A stretch of 64,000 nt of DNA from Arthrobacter sp. MYb229 (GCF_002975405.1 NZ_PCPS01000001.1:310001-374000), one strand, 5' to 3'; counted from the stretch's first letter, positions 8,492 to 18,680 are shown. A program made the numbers and translations. The notes: generated by a model not told the origin, from the sequence alone.

Positions 8492-10363
8492 TTACTCCAC
8501 GGTCACCGACTTGGCCAGGTTTCGCGGCTGGTCCACGTCGAAGCCCTTGGCCGAGGCAAGTTCGCAAGCGAAGAGCTGCAGCGGCACGGTGGCCAGCAGC
8601 GGCATCAGCAGCGTTGGAGTCTCCGGGACGTAGAAGACCCACTCGGAGTAGTCCTTCACATCGTGATCGCCGTCTTCGGCGATGACCAGGGTCTTGGCAC
8701 CACGGGCGCGGACCTCCTGGATGTTCGAGACCACCTTCGAGTGCAGCGAGTCGCGGCCGCGAGGGGAAGGAACTACCACGAAGACCGGCTGGCCGTCGTC
8801 GATCAGGGCGATCGGACCGTGCTTCAGCTCGCCGGCGGCGAAGCCCTCGGCGTGGATGTAGGCAATCTCCTTGAGTTTCAGCGCGCCTTCCATGGCCACC
8901 GGGTAACCGACGTGGCGGCCCAGGAACAGCACCGAGGAAGCATCTTCCATCGAGCGGGCAAGTTCCTTGATTTCGTCCGCGCGGTCCAGGATGTCCTGGA
9001 TCTTCGCCGGGATCTTGCCCAGGTCGGCCAGGATGTCCTTGATCTGGCCCTGGAAGAGGTTGCCGCGCAGCTGCGCCAGGTACAGGCCCAGCAGGTAGGT
9101 GGCGGTGATCTGCGCCAGGAAGGCCTTGGTGGAAGCCACCGCGATCTCCGGACCGGCGTGGGTGTAGAGCACCGCGTCGGATTCGCGGGGGATGGTCGAC
9201 CCGTTGGTGTTGCAGATCGACATGGTCTTTGCGCCCTGCTCCTTGGCGTAACGCACGGCCATCAGGGTGTCCATGGTTTCCCCGGACTGCGAGATCGAAA
9301 CGATCAGGGTCTTCTCGTCAACGATCGGCTCGCGGTAGCGGAACTCGTGGGAGAGCTCCACCTCGACCGGAATGCGGCACCAGGATTCGATGGCGTACTT
9401 GGCCACGGAACCGGCGTAAGCGCTGGTACCGCAGGCGAGCACAACGATCTTGGAGATCTTGGAAAGTTCTTCCGGATCGATGCGCAGCTCATCGAGGGTC
9501 AGGCGGCCATCGGCGTCCGAGCGGCCCAGCAGGGTGTCGGCCACGGCGGCTGGCTGGTCGAAGATTTCCTTCTCCATGAAGGAAGGGAAGCCGCCCTTTT
9601 CGGCGCTGGCAGCATCCCAGTCAACGTGGAATTCCTTGCCTTCGGCAGGGTTGCCGTCGAAGTCGGTGATGCTGTGGGTATTCGGGGTGATGGTCACGAT
9701 CTGGTCCTGGCCCAGTTCCACCGCACGACGGGTGAAGTCGATGAAGCCAGAGACATCGGAACCGAGGAAGTTTTCGCCATCGCCCAGGCCCAGCACGAGC
9801 GGGGAGTTGCGGCGGGCTGCCACGACGACGCCCGGGTGGTCTTGGTGGACTGCGAGCAGGGTGAAGGCGCCTTCGAGGTGCTTCACGGCCAGCTGCATGG
9901 CCAGGGTGAGATCCCCATTGGCTTCGGTGCTGTAGAGCTTGCCCAGCAGGGCGGCGGCTACTTCGGTATCGGTGTCCGAGAGCAGCTCGACTCCTTCGGC
10001 TACCAGCTTTGCCTTGATGCCCGCGAAGTTCTCAATGATTCCGTTGTGGATCATTGCAAGCTTGCCGCCATCGGCGAGGTGAGGGTGGGCGTTGCCGTCG
10101 CTTGGCCCGCCGTGGGTGGCCCACCGCGTGTGGCCGATACCGGTGTGAGACCCAGGCAATGGCTGCTCGGCGATCACATTTTCCAGGTTGACAAGTTTGC
10201 CAGCCTTCTTGCGTGAGTGAATGGCACCATCGGCGACCACGGCAACACCGGCCGAGTCATAACCGCGGTACTCCAACCGACGTAAACCTTCAATTAGAAC
10301 GTCAAGTGCACCGTGATCGGTGACTGAGCTTGACGCTCCCGCATATCCAACAATTCCGCACAT
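8492..10363 (-). CDS. glmS: glutamine--fructose-6-phosphate aminotransferase
   Basis: Makes glucosamine-6-phosphate from fructose-6-P and glutamine, the committed step to UDP-GlcNAc and peptidoglycan. The start is fixed by MCGIVGY, because Cys2 is the glutaminase nucleophile. The N-terminal amidotransferase covers about residues 2-225. Two SIS sugar-isomerase domains follow (about 300-440 and 470-610), and the end PRNLAKSVTVE is canonical. The 623 residues are normal. No Shine-Dalgarno sequence is present before ATG 10363. Instead a TACGCT box 7 nt upstream suggests a leaderless message. No glmS ribozyme is recognisable. Confidence 0.97.
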   Translation of the reverse strand: MCGIVGYAGASSSVTDHGALDVLIEGLRRLEYRGYDSAGVAVVADGAIHSRKKAGKLVNLENVIAEQPLPGSHTGIGHTRWATHGGPSDGNAHPHLADGGKLAMIHNGIIENFAGIKAKLVAEGVELLSDTDTEVAAALLGKLYSTEANGDLTLAMQLAVKHLEGAFTLLAVHQDHPGVVVAARRNSPLVLGLGDGENFLGSDVSGFIDFTRRAVELGQDQIVTITPNTHSITDFDGNPAEGKEFHVDWDAASAEKGGFPSFMEKEIFDQPAAVADTLLGRSDADGRLTLDELRIDPEELSKISKIVVLACGTSAYAGSVAKYAIESWCRIPVEVELSHEFRYREPIVDEKTLIVSISQSGETMDTLMAVRYAKEQGAKTMSICNTNGSTIPRESDAVLYTHAGPEIAVASTKAFLAQITATYLLGLYLAQLRGNLFQGQIKDILADLGKIPAKIQDILDRADEIKELARSMEDASSVLFLGRHVGYPVAMEGALKLKEIAYIHAEGFAAGELKHGPIALIDDGQPVFVVVPSPRGRDSLHSKVVSNIQEVRARGAKTLVIAEDGDHDVKDYSEWVFYVPETPTLLMPLLATVPLQLFACELASAKGFDVDQPRNLAKSVTVE

Positions 10364-10370
10364 AGGAAAA

Positions 10371-10376
10371 AGCGTA
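10371..10376 (-). promoter_or_regulatory. -10 box of leaderless glmS promoter
   Basis: On the minus strand TACGCT is followed by TTTTCCT and the glmS ATG. The 7-nt spacing, with no ribosome site, supports leaderless initiation. Confidence 0.4.
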
Positions 10377-10512
10377 CCGGTTGATTCCCCAAGGATGGGA
10401 GATATCGTGGCGCATCACTCAAAAAGTCGCGTGTCATAGGTCACCGGAGAACGCGAATTATGGGTCATTTGCAAAGAAAGCGATGGCAAAGTTTGGGTTG
10501 TGAGGGTAATCC

Positions 10513-11490
10513 TTGGCAGAATTTGTCTCCGTGGAACCACAAGGAACGTTAGAGACACCGATTACCCCTTTCGTCGAGCTAGAGCGCGACACTTGGGCCC
10601 GCCTCTCTAACAAGATGGAACAACCCCTCAACGAAGAGGATATTGAACGGCTGCGCGGTTTAGGCGACGCTCTGGACCTCGATGAGATTCGCGACGTATA
10701 CCTGCCATTGAGCCGTTTGCTGTACCTCTATGTCCAAGGCGCCGGGGCGACGCACCGGGCAACAACGACATTCCTCGGCGAGCAAACGAGCCGAACTCCC
10801 TTTGTCATCGGCGTCGCCGGTTCGGTGGCGGTAGGCAAGTCCACCACCGCCCGCGTGCTTCGCGACATGCTGCGCCGCTGGCCGGAAACCCCGGACGTGC
10901 AGCTGATTACCACCGACGGGTTCCTCTACCCCAACGCCGAGCTCGAGCGCCGCGGCATCATGGACCGCAAGGGATTCCCGGAGTCCTATGACCGCCGCGC
11001 GCTGCTGCGCTTTGTCTCGGCGGTGAAGTCCGGCGTTCCGGAAGTCGGCGCCCCGGTGTACTCGCACCTGACCTACGACATCATTCCCGAAGAGCGCAAC
11101 GTGATTCGCTCGCCGCAGGTGCTGATCGTCGAGGGGCTGAACGTTCTGCAGCCGGCACGGACCCGTTCGGATGGAACCGTGGGCCTGGCGCTCAGCGACT
11201 TCTTCGACTTCTCCGTCTATGTCGACGCGCGGACCAAGGACATTGAAGAGTGGTACATCCGCCGTTTCATGAACCTGCGCTCGGGCGCCTTCGCCGACCC
11301 GGCGAGCTACTTCCACCGCTATGCGCAGCTGACCGACGACGAGGCGCGCGAGACGGCGCACGGCATCTGGAAGCGCATCAACGAACCGAACCTGAAGGAA
11401 AATGTACTGCCTACCCGTGGCCGTGCGCAGTTGGTGCTGCGCAAGAGCGCGGATCATTCGGTGCACCGGATGCTGCTTCGCAAAATCTAG
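10513..11490 (+). CDS. coaA: type I pantothenate kinase
   Basis: ATP-dependent phosphorylation of pantothenate, the first step of CoA synthesis. The P-loop [12 protein letters not shown] lies at about residues 100-111 of 325. Downstream PanK-I motifs include [16 protein letters not shown] and [10 protein letters not shown]-type residues. It starts at TTG 10513, preceded by GAGGG (10502-10506) at 6-nt spacing. It faces away from glmS, and the 149-bp gap between them must hold both promoters. Confidence 0.96.
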   Translation: MAEFVSVEPQGTLETPITPFVELERDTWARLSNKMEQPLNEEDIERLRGLGDALDLDEIRDVYLPLSRLLYLYVQGAGATHRATTTFLGEQTSRTPFVIGVAGSVAVGKSTTARVLRDMLRRWPETPDVQLITTDGFLYPNAELERRGIMDRKGFPESYDRRALLRFVSAVKSGVPEVGAPVYSHLTYDIIPEERNVIRSPQVLIVEGLNVLQPARTRSDGTVGLALSDFFDFSVYVDARTKDIEEWYIRRFMNLRSGAFADPASYFHRYAQLTDDEARETAHGIWKRINEPNLKENVLPTRGRAQLVLRKSADHSVHRMLLRKI

Positions 11491-11573
11491 ACATTCTTCC
11501 TAACGGGAACCGAATTTCTTACAAAATTTAAGTTTTCGCGCAAAATGTCCGCTCTCGCTGTGTTTTTGCTGTG

Positions 11574-11579
11574 TATGCT
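11574..11579 (+). promoter_or_regulatory. -10 box of leaderless mscL promoter
   Basis: TATGCT is followed by 6 nt and ATG 11586. There is no ribosome-binding site between them. Confidence 0.4.
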
Positions 11580-11585
11580 CAAATC

Positions 11586-11978
11586 ATGCTTAAGGGATTC
11601 CGCGATTTTATAATGAAGGGCAACGTCATCGATTTGGCGGTTGCTGTTGTAATCGGTGCCGCATTCGGTGCCGTGATTACCGCTCTGGTAGAGAACATTC
11701 TCATGCCATTGATCGCTGCATTGGTTGGTTCGCCAAACTTTGACAGCTTCCTGCTCATTACCCTCAACGGAAATGACATCAAGATCGGTGTCTTCATCAC
11801 CGCTTTGGTCAACTTCCTGCTGATCGCCGCGGCCGTCTACTTCGTCTTGGTTATGCCAATGCAGAAGGCGACCGAGGCAAGGAACCGCCGCCACGGCATC
11901 ACCGAAGAAGAGGACGAAGTCGACCCGCAGGTTGCTCTGTTGGAGCAGATCCGCGACGAACTGAAAACTCTTCGATAA
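11586..11978 (+). CDS. mscL: large-conductance mechanosensitive channel
   Basis: Homopentameric inner-membrane channel that opens under hypo-osmotic shock. The product is 130 residues. An N-terminal amphipathic helix (MLKGFRDFIMKGN) leads into TM1 (VIDLAVAVVIGAAFGAVITAL). A periplasmic loop comes next, then TM2 (about residues 70-92), then a charged C-terminal bundle ending LLEQIRDELKTLR. The frame opens at GTG 11571, but family alignment and the -10 box favour ATG 11586. Confidence 0.95.
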   Translation: MLKGFRDFIMKGNVIDLAVAVVIGAAFGAVITALVENILMPLIAALVGSPNFDSFLLITLNGNDIKIGVFITALVNFLLIAAAVYFVLVMPMQKATEARNRRHGITEEEDEVDPQVALLEQIRDELKTLR

Positions 11979-11997
11979 CAGCCCCCATAAACGCGCA

Positions 11998-12040
11998 AGG
12001 GCCGCTAGTCTCAAACATGTTTTGAGCGCAGCGGCCCTTT
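11998..12040 (+). terminator. terminator after mscL
   Basis: AAGGGCCGCT (11998-12007) pairs with AGCGGCCCTT (12031-12040). An inner CTCAAA/TTTGAG stem extends the hairpin, and TTACCTTTAA follows. Confidence 0.8.
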
Positions 12041-12122
12041 ACCTTTAACCTGTGGACCGCCGTTGGCTCGGCCTGCGGGGTGCGACGCGGCATCGGTTGC
12101 GGAAAAGTGGGAAGATAGTTTG

Positions 12123-13322
12123 GTGAACTCTGAATCTCTTGAGGAAATCAACGCGCCGGAAGCAGGCGACACCGCTCCTTACATTGGTTGGGAACGCCGT
12201 GCAGTAATCGACCTGTCCGCGATCCGCAGCAACGTCAAGCAAGTCGCCGATCTGGTGGCCCCGGCCAAAGTCATGGCCGTGGTCAAGGCCGACGGCTACG
12301 GGCACGGAGCATTGCCGGTTGCTACCGCGGCACTGGAGGCCGGCGCACGCTGGATTGGCTGCGCCCATGTGGCCGAGGCCCTCGCCCTGCGCGAGGCGGG
12401 CATCGAGGCGCCCATGCTGGCCTGGCTGCACACCAATGACACCCCGTTCGAAAAGGCCATCTCCGCGGGAATCGACCTCGGAGTCTCCGGCTGGGATCTG
12501 GAGCTGATCGCCGCCGCCGCGCAGGCGGTGCAGACCCCGGCGCGCATTCACCTGAAGGTGGATACCGGGCTGGGACGCAACGGGTCCACCATGGCAGATC
12601 TGCCTTCCTTGCTGGAACGTTCAGCGAAGTTCCAGTCCGAGGGCCTGCTGCGCGTTGTGGGAGTGTTCTCGCACCTTGCGGTGGCCGATGAACCCGAACG
12701 CCCCGAAACGGATCTGCAGCTTGAGGTCTTCGATCAGGCCATCGAAATGGTGGAGGCCGCCGGCTTCAACCTGGAGATGCGCCACGTCGCCAACACCCCG
12801 GCGATCCTCTCCCGCCCGGACTCGCACCACGAAATGGTGCGCTTGGGTCTGGGCCTCTACGGGCTGAGCCCGTTCGAAGGCGAAACACCGGCCACCTATG
12901 GTTTGCGTCCGGCAATGAAGCTGGTCACCAAGGTCGCCAACGTGAAGAAGGTCAACACCGGGCAGGGCGTCTCCTACGGACTGCGCTACCTCACCGCGAA
13001 AGAAACCTATCTGGCGCTGATCCCGATGGGATACGCCGATGGACTTCCACGCGTGGCTACCGGTGCTCCGGTCACCATCCACGGCAAAACTTACCCGGTG
13101 CGCGGCACGATCGCCATGGACCAGTGCGTTATCGATCTGGGGCTGGATATTGACCCTGAACAATTCCTCGGGGCCGAAGCGATTATCTTCGGCGAAGGGG
13201 GAGAATCCGCGACCACCTGGGCGCACGCGGCCAATACCATCAACTACGAGATGGTCACCCGCATCTCGCCGCGCGTACCGCGTTACTACGTTGAGGGAAC
13301 CTGGGGCCAAGCCGGTGACTAG
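12123..13322 (+). CDS. alr: alanine racemase
   Basis: PLP enzyme that makes D-alanine for peptidoglycan. The PLP-binding lysine is residue 55, in VVKADGYGHG. The second catalytic residue, Tyr, is in GQGVSYGLRY, and the substrate loop is RGTIAMDQC. The open frame reaches back to 12063, into the mscL terminator. I chose GTG 12123, which has a GGGAAG stretch about 9 nt upstream. The gene heads an overlapping operon with tsaE, tsaB, rimI and tsaD. Confidence 0.93.
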   Translation: MNSESLEEINAPEAGDTAPYIGWERRAVIDLSAIRSNVKQVADLVAPAKVMAVVKADGYGHGALPVATAALEAGARWIGCAHVAEALALREAGIEAPMLAWLHTNDTPFEKAISAGIDLGVSGWDLELIAAAAQAVQTPARIHLKVDTGLGRNGSTMADLPSLLERSAKFQSEGLLRVVGVFSHLAVADEPERPETDLQLEVFDQAIEMVEAAGFNLEMRHVANTPAILSRPDSHHEMVRLGLGLYGLSPFEGETPATYGLRPAMKLVTKVANVKKVNTGQGVSYGLRYLTAKETYLALIPMGYADGLPRVATGAPVTIHGKTYPVRGTIAMDQCVIDLGLDIDPEQFLGAEAIIFGEGGESATTWAHAANTINYEMVTRISPRVPRYYVEGTWGQAGD

Positions 13323-13893
13323 AAAAGTTTTGGAATTCAGCTGCCAACTCGAAGACCTGACCGCTACCGAAGCGCTCGGCGAAGCACTGGGCAGTCACTT
13401 GTCCGCAGGGGACTTGGTGATCCTCACCGGTTCCCTTGGCGCCGGCAAGACCACCCTGACCCAATCGCTCGGGCTAGGACTGAACGTCCGCGAGGGAATC
13501 ATCTCGCCCACCTTCGTCCTCGCCCGCCAGCACCCGTCGCTTGCCGATGGGCCGGGGCTGATTCATGTGGATGCCTACCGGCTCAACGGGGATAGCGACG
13601 TGGACACCCTGGATCTGGAGTCCACCCTGGCCGACTCGGTCACCGTGGTGGAGTGGGGTCTTGGCAAGGTTGAGCACCTGAGCGATTCACGGCTGGAAAT
13701 CCAGCTGGACCGCGAGGTCTGGGCCGTTCCGGCGAGCAACCCGTGGGAAGAATCAGATGAAGAGCTAGATGAACCGCGCCTTTTCACGCTCAAGGCCATA
13801 GGCCCGCGCTGGGCCGAAGAGAATTTCACCGAACTGAAAAACGCGTTGCTGCAGGCCATCGGGCTGCAGCACTCGGGAGAAACACATGCCTAA
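13315..13893 (+). CDS. tsaE: tRNA t6A biosynthesis ATPase TsaE
   Basis: ATPase that works with TsaB and TsaD in making threonylcarbamoyl-adenosine on ANN-decoding tRNAs. The Walker A motif is GSLGAGKTTLTQSL (about residues 40-53), followed by SPTFVLARQ and VEWG. Start GTG 13315 overlaps the alr stop by 8 bp, which implies translational coupling. The same frame is open well upstream inside alr, but that part is not family-like. The C-terminal region, residues about 135-192, is an acidic extension (EESDEELDEP) beyond the usual core. Confidence 0.93.
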   Translation: MTRKVLEFSCQLEDLTATEALGEALGSHLSAGDLVILTGSLGAGKTTLTQSLGLGLNVREGIISPTFVLARQHPSLADGPGLIHVDAYRLNGDSDVDTLDLESTLADSVTVVEWGLGKVEHLSDSRLEIQLDREVWAVPASNPWEESDEELDEPRLFTLKAIGPRWAEENFTELKNALLQAIGLQHSGETHA

Positions 13894-14563
13894 CTATCTG
13901 TCCATTGACACCTCGGCGCACGCCTCGGTGGCGCTGGTCGATTACACCACTGGTTCAGTAATCGCTCAGAGAACCTCGCCGAAAGGCAACGACCAGACCG
14001 AAACTCTGGCCAGCTATGTCCGGGACATGCTGGAGGAGAACAATGAAGAGGGCAAGAACTTGGCTGGCATCTTCGTTGGCGTGGGCCCAGGCCCTTTTAC
14101 CGGACTGCGCGTCGGCCTGGTGGCTGCACGCACGTTCGGCTTTGTCTGGAACGTTCCGGTCCATGGAATCATGTCGCTGCATGCGCTCGCCGAACGCGTG
14201 CTTCGTTCCGGTGAGAACCCGAAAGAATTCGTGGTGGCCTCGGATGCACGTCGTAAGGAACTGTACTGGGCGCGCTATGACGCAGAGGGTAAACTGCTGG
14301 ACGGTCCGCATGTATCCGCTGCTACTGAGTTGCCTGTGCTACCGGTTTATGGCGTGGGTGCTGGCTTGTATAAGGAACAGCTGGAGTCCGTTGGTAGCCA
14401 GCCACGGGAACGTTCCTTTGACTGGGTAATCGATGCACGGCATCTGGCCCATCGCGGCATGGATGACCTAGCCTCTGGACTCGATCTGTCGGATACCGCA
14501 CCGCAGTACCTGCGCGAATCAGATGCCCAGGTACCGGCGTTCATGAAAAAGGCCAAGGCATGA
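13886..14563 (+). CDS. tsaB: tRNA t6A biosynthesis protein TsaB
   Basis: ASKHA-fold partner of TsaD in t6A synthesis. The 225 residues carry LSIDTS at the N-terminus and the strongly conserved GVGPGPFTGLRVGL (about residues 65-78). It starts at ATG 13886, overlapping tsaE by 8 bp. rimI overlaps its stop by 4 bp. Confidence 0.93.
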   Translation: MPNYLSIDTSAHASVALVDYTTGSVIAQRTSPKGNDQTETLASYVRDMLEENNEEGKNLAGIFVGVGPGPFTGLRVGLVAARTFGFVWNVPVHGIMSLHALAERVLRSGENPKEFVVASDARRKELYWARYDAEGKLLDGPHVSAATELPVLPVYGVGAGLYKEQLESVGSQPRERSFDWVIDARHLAHRGMDDLASGLDLSDTAPQYLRESDAQVPAFMKKAKA

Positions 14564-15033
14564 GCATTACCCTTCGCGAGATGACATCCGAAGACATTCC
14601 CGCAGTCCACACGCTGGAAACCCAGCTGTTCCCCGAGGACGCTTGGCCACTGGCCGGATTCGAAGCCGAGCTGGCTCAGCTGGAGACCCGAAAATACTGG
14701 GTCTATGAGGACGCCGGTAAGATCATCGGCTACGCCGGCTTATGCACCGTGCTGCCCATTGCAGACGTGCAGACAATCGCGATCATCCCCGAGTACCAAG
14801 GCCAGGGTTTGGGCCGTGCGCTGCTGACGGAACTGATCACCACTGCACGGGCCAACCGCGCCTTGGATCTGATGCTCGAGGTGCGCTTTGACAACCCCTC
14901 AGCCATTGGACTCTATGAGTCCATGGGATTCGAGACCATCCATCGCCGCCCGCGCTACTACAAGGGCGGCATCGATGCGCTGATCATGCGCCTTCCACTG
15001 CACGCGCTAGACACCCCGGAGGCCACCGAATGA
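14560..15033 (+). CDS. rimI: ribosomal protein S18-alanine N-acetyltransferase
   Basis: GNAT acetyltransferase, 157 residues. The acetyl-CoA loop is [15 protein letters not shown], followed by [14 protein letters not shown], the typical C-terminal part of the fold. Its position between tsaB and tsaD, with ATGA overlaps on both sides, is the standard RimI setting. The S18 substrate is inferred from family and context. Confidence 0.9.
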   Translation: MSITLREMTSEDIPAVHTLETQLFPEDAWPLAGFEAELAQLETRKYWVYEDAGKIIGYAGLCTVLPIADVQTIAIIPEYQGQGLGRALLTELITTARANRALDLMLEVRFDNPSAIGLYESMGFETIHRRPRYYKGGIDALIMRLPLHALDTPEATE

Positions 15034-16112
15034 GCACCCCGCAGCACCCCCTAGTACTGGGCATCGAATCCTCTTGTGATGAAACAGGAATCGGGATCGT
15101 GCGCGGCACCCAGCTGTTGGCCAACACCGTATCCAGCTCCATGGATGAACACGTGCGCTTCGGGGGAGTGATTCCGGAGATCGCAGCACGAGCCCACCTC
15201 GAAGCGTTTGTGCCTACCTTGGAACAGGCGCTCGCCGAAGCTGACGTGACCTTGGAGGAGATCGACGCGATCGCCGTCACCAGCGGTCCTGGGCTAGCCG
15301 GTGCGTTGATGGTGGGCGTGGCCGCGGCGAAGGCGCTGGCGCTAGCCACAGGCAAGCCGCTGTACGGCATCAACCACCTGGTGGCGCATGTGGGCGTCGG
15401 CGTGCTGGAAGGCACGGTTCTTCCACCGACCTTCGGGGCGCTGCTGGTCTCCGGCGGTCATACCGAGATCTTGAAGGTCACCTCGTTGACCAACGATGTG
15501 CAGCTGCTCGGTGCGACCATCGATGACGCGGCGGGCGAAGCCTACGACAAGACCGCCCGCTTGCTGGGTCTGGGCTATCCGGGTGGACCGGCCATCGACA
15601 AGGCCGCCAAAGACGGAGACAAAAAGGCTTTCCGTTTCCCGCGAGGGCTGTCGCTACCGAAGTTCGTGGGCTCCGCCGAAGAACCGGGCAAGCACCGCAA
15701 CAACTTCTCTTTCTCGGGTCTGAAGACCGCGGTGGCTCGCTGCGTGGAACACTTCGAAGCGGCAGGGGAGCCGATCCCTGTGGCAGACATTGCAGCGTCC
15801 TTCCAGGAAGCGGTGGTGGACGTGATTACCTCCAAGGCGGTGCGCGCTATGCAGGAGCATGGATTGAAGACGTTGCTGTTGGGTGGGGGAGTTGCGGCGA
15901 ATACCCGTCTTCGGGAACTGCTTGCGGCACGTTGCGCATCGGCTGGCATCACGCTGGTGGTTCCGCCGTTCTCGCTGTGCACGGATAACGGGGGCATGGT
16001 TGCCGCGCTTGGAGCTCAGTTAGTGGCTGCTGGCGCCGAGCCTTCGGGCCTGGACTTTGCTACCGATTCTTCGCAACCGGTCACTAATATTGTGCTGGAG
16101 CCACGCGGCTAA
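15030..16112 (+). CDS. tsaD: tRNA t6A synthase catalytic subunit TsaD
   Basis: Transfers the threonylcarbamoyl group to A37 of tRNA. The 360 residues begin with [14 protein letters not shown]. The metal-site region [11 protein letters not shown], then SGGHTEI and [19 protein letters not shown], follow in family order. [13 protein letters not shown] sits near the C-terminus. ATG 15030 overlaps the rimI stop by 4 bp. It is the last gene of the alr-tsa operon. Confidence 0.96.
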   Translation: MSTPQHPLVLGIESSCDETGIGIVRGTQLLANTVSSSMDEHVRFGGVIPEIAARAHLEAFVPTLEQALAEADVTLEEIDAIAVTSGPGLAGALMVGVAAAKALALATGKPLYGINHLVAHVGVGVLEGTVLPPTFGALLVSGGHTEILKVTSLTNDVQLLGATIDDAAGEAYDKTARLLGLGYPGGPAIDKAAKDGDKKAFRFPRGLSLPKFVGSAEEPGKHRNNFSFSGLKTAVARCVEHFEAAGEPIPVADIAASFQEAVVDVITSKAVRAMQEHGLKTLLLGGGVAANTRLRELLAARCASAGITLVVPPFSLCTDNGGMVAALGAQLVAAGAEPSGLDFATDSSQPVTNIVLEPRG

Positions 16113-16132
16113 GCATCTGGCTAGAGATGCAG

Positions 16133-16166
16133 TAAGCGTCCGTCCTCTTCGGGGTGCGGACGCTTA
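16133..16166 (+). terminator. terminator after tsaD
   Basis: TAAGCGTCCG (16133-16142) pairs with CGGACGCTTA (16157-16166), followed by TTGCG. It lies 20 bp after the tsaD stop. Confidence 0.7.
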
Positions 16167-16442
16167 TTGCGTTGATCATGTAGATGAGTAGGAGCCTGCA
16201 ATAACCCGGTTGCGGAGTTCGCTAATTCCCTGAACGCGGCAGAAGACCTCATCGCCCGGTGTGTTCTGGCGGCATCTAGCAGGCAGACCGGTCAAAACGA
16301 CAGTACCCGGGCGCAGGGTCATGAACGAATGATGATGGTGCATCAACATGAGCTAGATTCTGGCGAACGGTTGAAAACGCGTTAACGGAGCGGGATGCTG
16401 TGAGTCTCAATGGCAACCCGCTCCGCTTGAACGAATGCTCAG
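16167..16442. other. convergent intergenic region
   Basis: The gap between tsaD (+) and the sugar permease (-). Apart from the two terminator hairpins (16133-16166 and 16386-16425) I see no gene or site. Confidence 0.5.
16386..16425 (-). terminator. terminator of the sucrose/fructoside operon
   Basis: CGGAGCGGG (16386-16394) pairs with CCCGCTCCG (16417-16425). On the minus strand it lies 17 bp after the permease stop. Confidence 0.6.
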
Positions 16443-17738
16443 TTAGGCGTCAACAGCAGTTTTTGAGTGACGAATGAATGGGTCGCCCATGACTTGCTGA
16501 TCGTCCTTTTTCAGCGCAAAGAATCCGTAGACTCCAGCAAGCAGCACTACCAACGAGATGGTGGTGAAGGTCTGGCGGTAGCCCACTTGATCGTGGAGCA
16601 TGCCCAACGGTGTGGAGAGCAAGACGTTTCCAATTTGCGAAGATACTTGGAACCCAACCATGTACAAGGTTGCAGACAACGCCGGGTTGAAGTGCAGGGT
16701 GAAGTAACGGAACACCGGAAGAATGAACAACGGCGTTTCGATGGCGTGCAGCATCTTAATTGCGGAGACGAGCAGGGGATCATCAACGAGCGCGCAGCCC
16801 AAGATACGAACGAACATGATGGCGACACCCAAGAGCAGTGCTGAACGCACGCCCACGCGGCGCATTAGCAGAGGTACGAGTCCCAGCATGGCGGCTTCAA
16901 CGAAGACCTGCACCGAGTTGAGGATGCCATACACTTGCTGACCGGTTTCCTGGTCTTCAAAGAGTCCCGTGTAGAAGTCGGGGAACATTTGCTGATCAAA
17001 AACCGTGTAGAACGTCCAGGACAGCATCACGAATACGATGATGAGCCACAGGCTTGGTAAACGGAAAAGGCCCAGCATTTCACGAAAGCCCGGAGTAGAT
17101 GCTGGAGACAGTTTTCCGCTGGTTGGGAGAGGAGCTACTGGTTTGGCTTCGAAGCGCCAAAGCAACAACATCAGCAGGTGGACCAGTCCGAGTACCGAGC
17201 CGATCCAAAAATTCAGCATTGGGTTGATAGTAAACAGGAAGCCTGCAGCCAGTGCCACGACGGCGTAACCGAATGATCCCCACATGCGCGCTTGTCCGTA
17301 TTCGAAGTTAAAGCGGCGGCTGTAGCGTTCGGTAAGCGCTTCAAAGAGGCCTACGCCTGCAAGGAATCCAACGGAGAATACGACTGCGCCGGCAATAACA
17401 CCCATCATGAAATGGGACTGCAGCAGCGGCTGGTAGACCCACATGCAGAACGGTCCGGTAAGCGCGGTCACCGCGGCAATTACTACCGCAAGATGCTTTC
17501 TCAGACCCAGACGGTCTTGCAGTGCACCATAGCCGAACATCAAGAACAGCGTCACGAGCGAGTTCACCGAATAGACGGTACCGACCTGTGCGCCGCTGAG
17601 TCCCAAACCGTTGGATTCGCTGGTGAGCCAAATTTGGAAGAATGACCACCAAATTCCCCATGATGCGAAGAACAGTAGCATCGAGAAGGAACTGTGAAGG
17701 TACGTAGGGTTTCTAAGAGTTGTGCTTAGTCCAGTCAT
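16443..17738 (-). CDS. oligosaccharide:H+ symporter, LacY/CscB family
   Basis: A 431-residue major facilitator with 12 predicted membrane spans. It opens with the FASWGIWWSFFQIWL-type helix 1 of LacY relatives and carries the MFS loop GYGALQDRLGLRKHL between helices 2 and 3. The neighbours, an upstream fructokinase and intracellular GH32, point to sucrose or a short fructoside as substrate (CscB-like). It is the third gene of the minus-strand operon, 36 bp after the kinase. The exact substrate is inferred from context. Confidence 0.85.
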   Translation of the reverse strand: MTGLSTTLRNPTYLHSSFSMLLFFASWGIWWSFFQIWLTSESNGLGLSGAQVGTVYSVNSLVTLFLMFGYGALQDRLGLRKHLAVVIAAVTALTGPFCMWVYQPLLQSHFMMGVIAGAVVFSVGFLAGVGLFEALTERYSRRFNFEYGQARMWGSFGYAVVALAAGFLFTINPMLNFWIGSVLGLVHLLMLLLWRFEAKPVAPLPTSGKLSPASTPGFREMLGLFRLPSLWLIIVFVMLSWTFYTVFDQQMFPDFYTGLFEDQETGQQVYGILNSVQVFVEAAMLGLVPLLMRRVGVRSALLLGVAIMFVRILGCALVDDPLLVSAIKMLHAIETPLFILPVFRYFTLHFNPALSATLYMVGFQVSSQIGNVLLSTPLGMLHDQVGYRQTFTTISLVVLLAGVYGFFALKKDDQQVMGDPFIRHSKTAVDA

Positions 17739-17774
17739 CTTTGCCCTGGTTTCTTTGTAATCGTTGGAAAGTTC

Positions 17775-18680
17775 TTAGTGAGCTAATGCGCGGGAGAAAT
17801 CATTGACCCACGGTGGATTCGCACCGGCCTGTGCCACGGTTAATGCTGCCGAAGTTAACGCGTGGTGCAGCGCTTGCCTGATATCAGCTGGTTCGGAGGC
17901 GGTTCCGGTGCGGAGCGCGTGGGCTAGCTCAGGTAGCGAGAGCACACCGTAAAGAAGTCCGGACATGAACGCGTCACCGGCACCTATGGTGTCTTTCAGG
18001 TCTGTCGGCAAGGCCGAGATGTCATATCGATTTCCGTGGGCAACAGCTAGGCAGCCGTCACCACCTTGAGTCATCACCGCGAAAGCTGGCCCGAGGCTGG
18101 AAACATGCGCCAATACGTCCCACAGATCCAGATCAGGATAAAGCCACTGAGCGTCTACATCGCTGAGCTTAACGATATGACTCAGTCTCATCAGCAATTC
18201 GATTCGTTCGATTGCTGCTTCGCGGTCTTCCACCAGATCTGGACGAAGATTTGGGTCGTAACTACGCAGTGAACCAGTTGCGACATGAGAGAAGGCATCA
18301 ACGATGCTCTGCCCCGAAGGTTCAATCCACGCGGCAATGGAGCCAGTATGCAAGAGTTCGGTGACGGCGTCTGCTGCCACCGGTGGAATCTGCTGGTGGA
18401 TATCAAAGGTGTAATGGGCGTTTAGTTGCTCGTCAACGTGAACCTGAGCCACCGAGGTGGCCCGCTCGGTGACCGAGCCGGAAGCTACCTTCACACCTGC
18501 TTGCTTCAGATGCTCGGCAATTTGTTGCCCATGGGCATCTTGGCCAAATTCGGTATGGAATTGCACAACATGTCCTAGGCGAGCGAGTCCGACGGCAACG
18601 TTCAGTGGTGAACCACCGGGGTGGGCCAAACCCGAGACTACGTCTACTAACGATTCTCCCATGACGGTAATACTGCTCAT
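17775..18680 (-). CDS. PfkB-family fructokinase
   Basis: A 301-residue ribokinase-family sugar kinase that probably phosphorylates fructose released by the adjacent GH32. The N-terminal MGESLVDVV and GGSPLNVAVGLARLG (about residues 28-42) form the substrate site. The anion hole and catalytic base lie in DTIGAGDAFMSGLL, near residue 235. Its ATG overlaps the GH32 stop by 4 bp. The PfkB family is certain; fructose specificity is inferred from the operon. Confidence 0.87.
   Translation of the reverse strand: MSSITVMGESLVDVVSGLAHPGGSPLNVAVGLARLGHVVQFHTEFGQDAHGQQIAEHLKQAGVKVASGSVTERATSVAQVHVDEQLNAHYTFDIHQQIPPVAADAVTELLHTGSIAAWIEPSGQSIVDAFSHVATGSLRSYDPNLRPDLVEDREAAIERIELLMRLSHIVKLSDVDAQWLYPDLDLWDVLAHVSSLGPAFAVMTQGGDGCLAVAHGNRYDISALPTDLKDTIGAGDAFMSGLLYGVLSLPELAHALRTGTASEPADIRQALHHALTSAALTVAQAGANPPWVNDFSRALAH

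Noticed and set aside
8099-10216. Open frame of 705 codons on the plus strand opposite glmS
   Set aside because: glmS on the minus strand is certain. The opposite frame is a G/C-driven shadow with no family-like sequence and no ribosome site.
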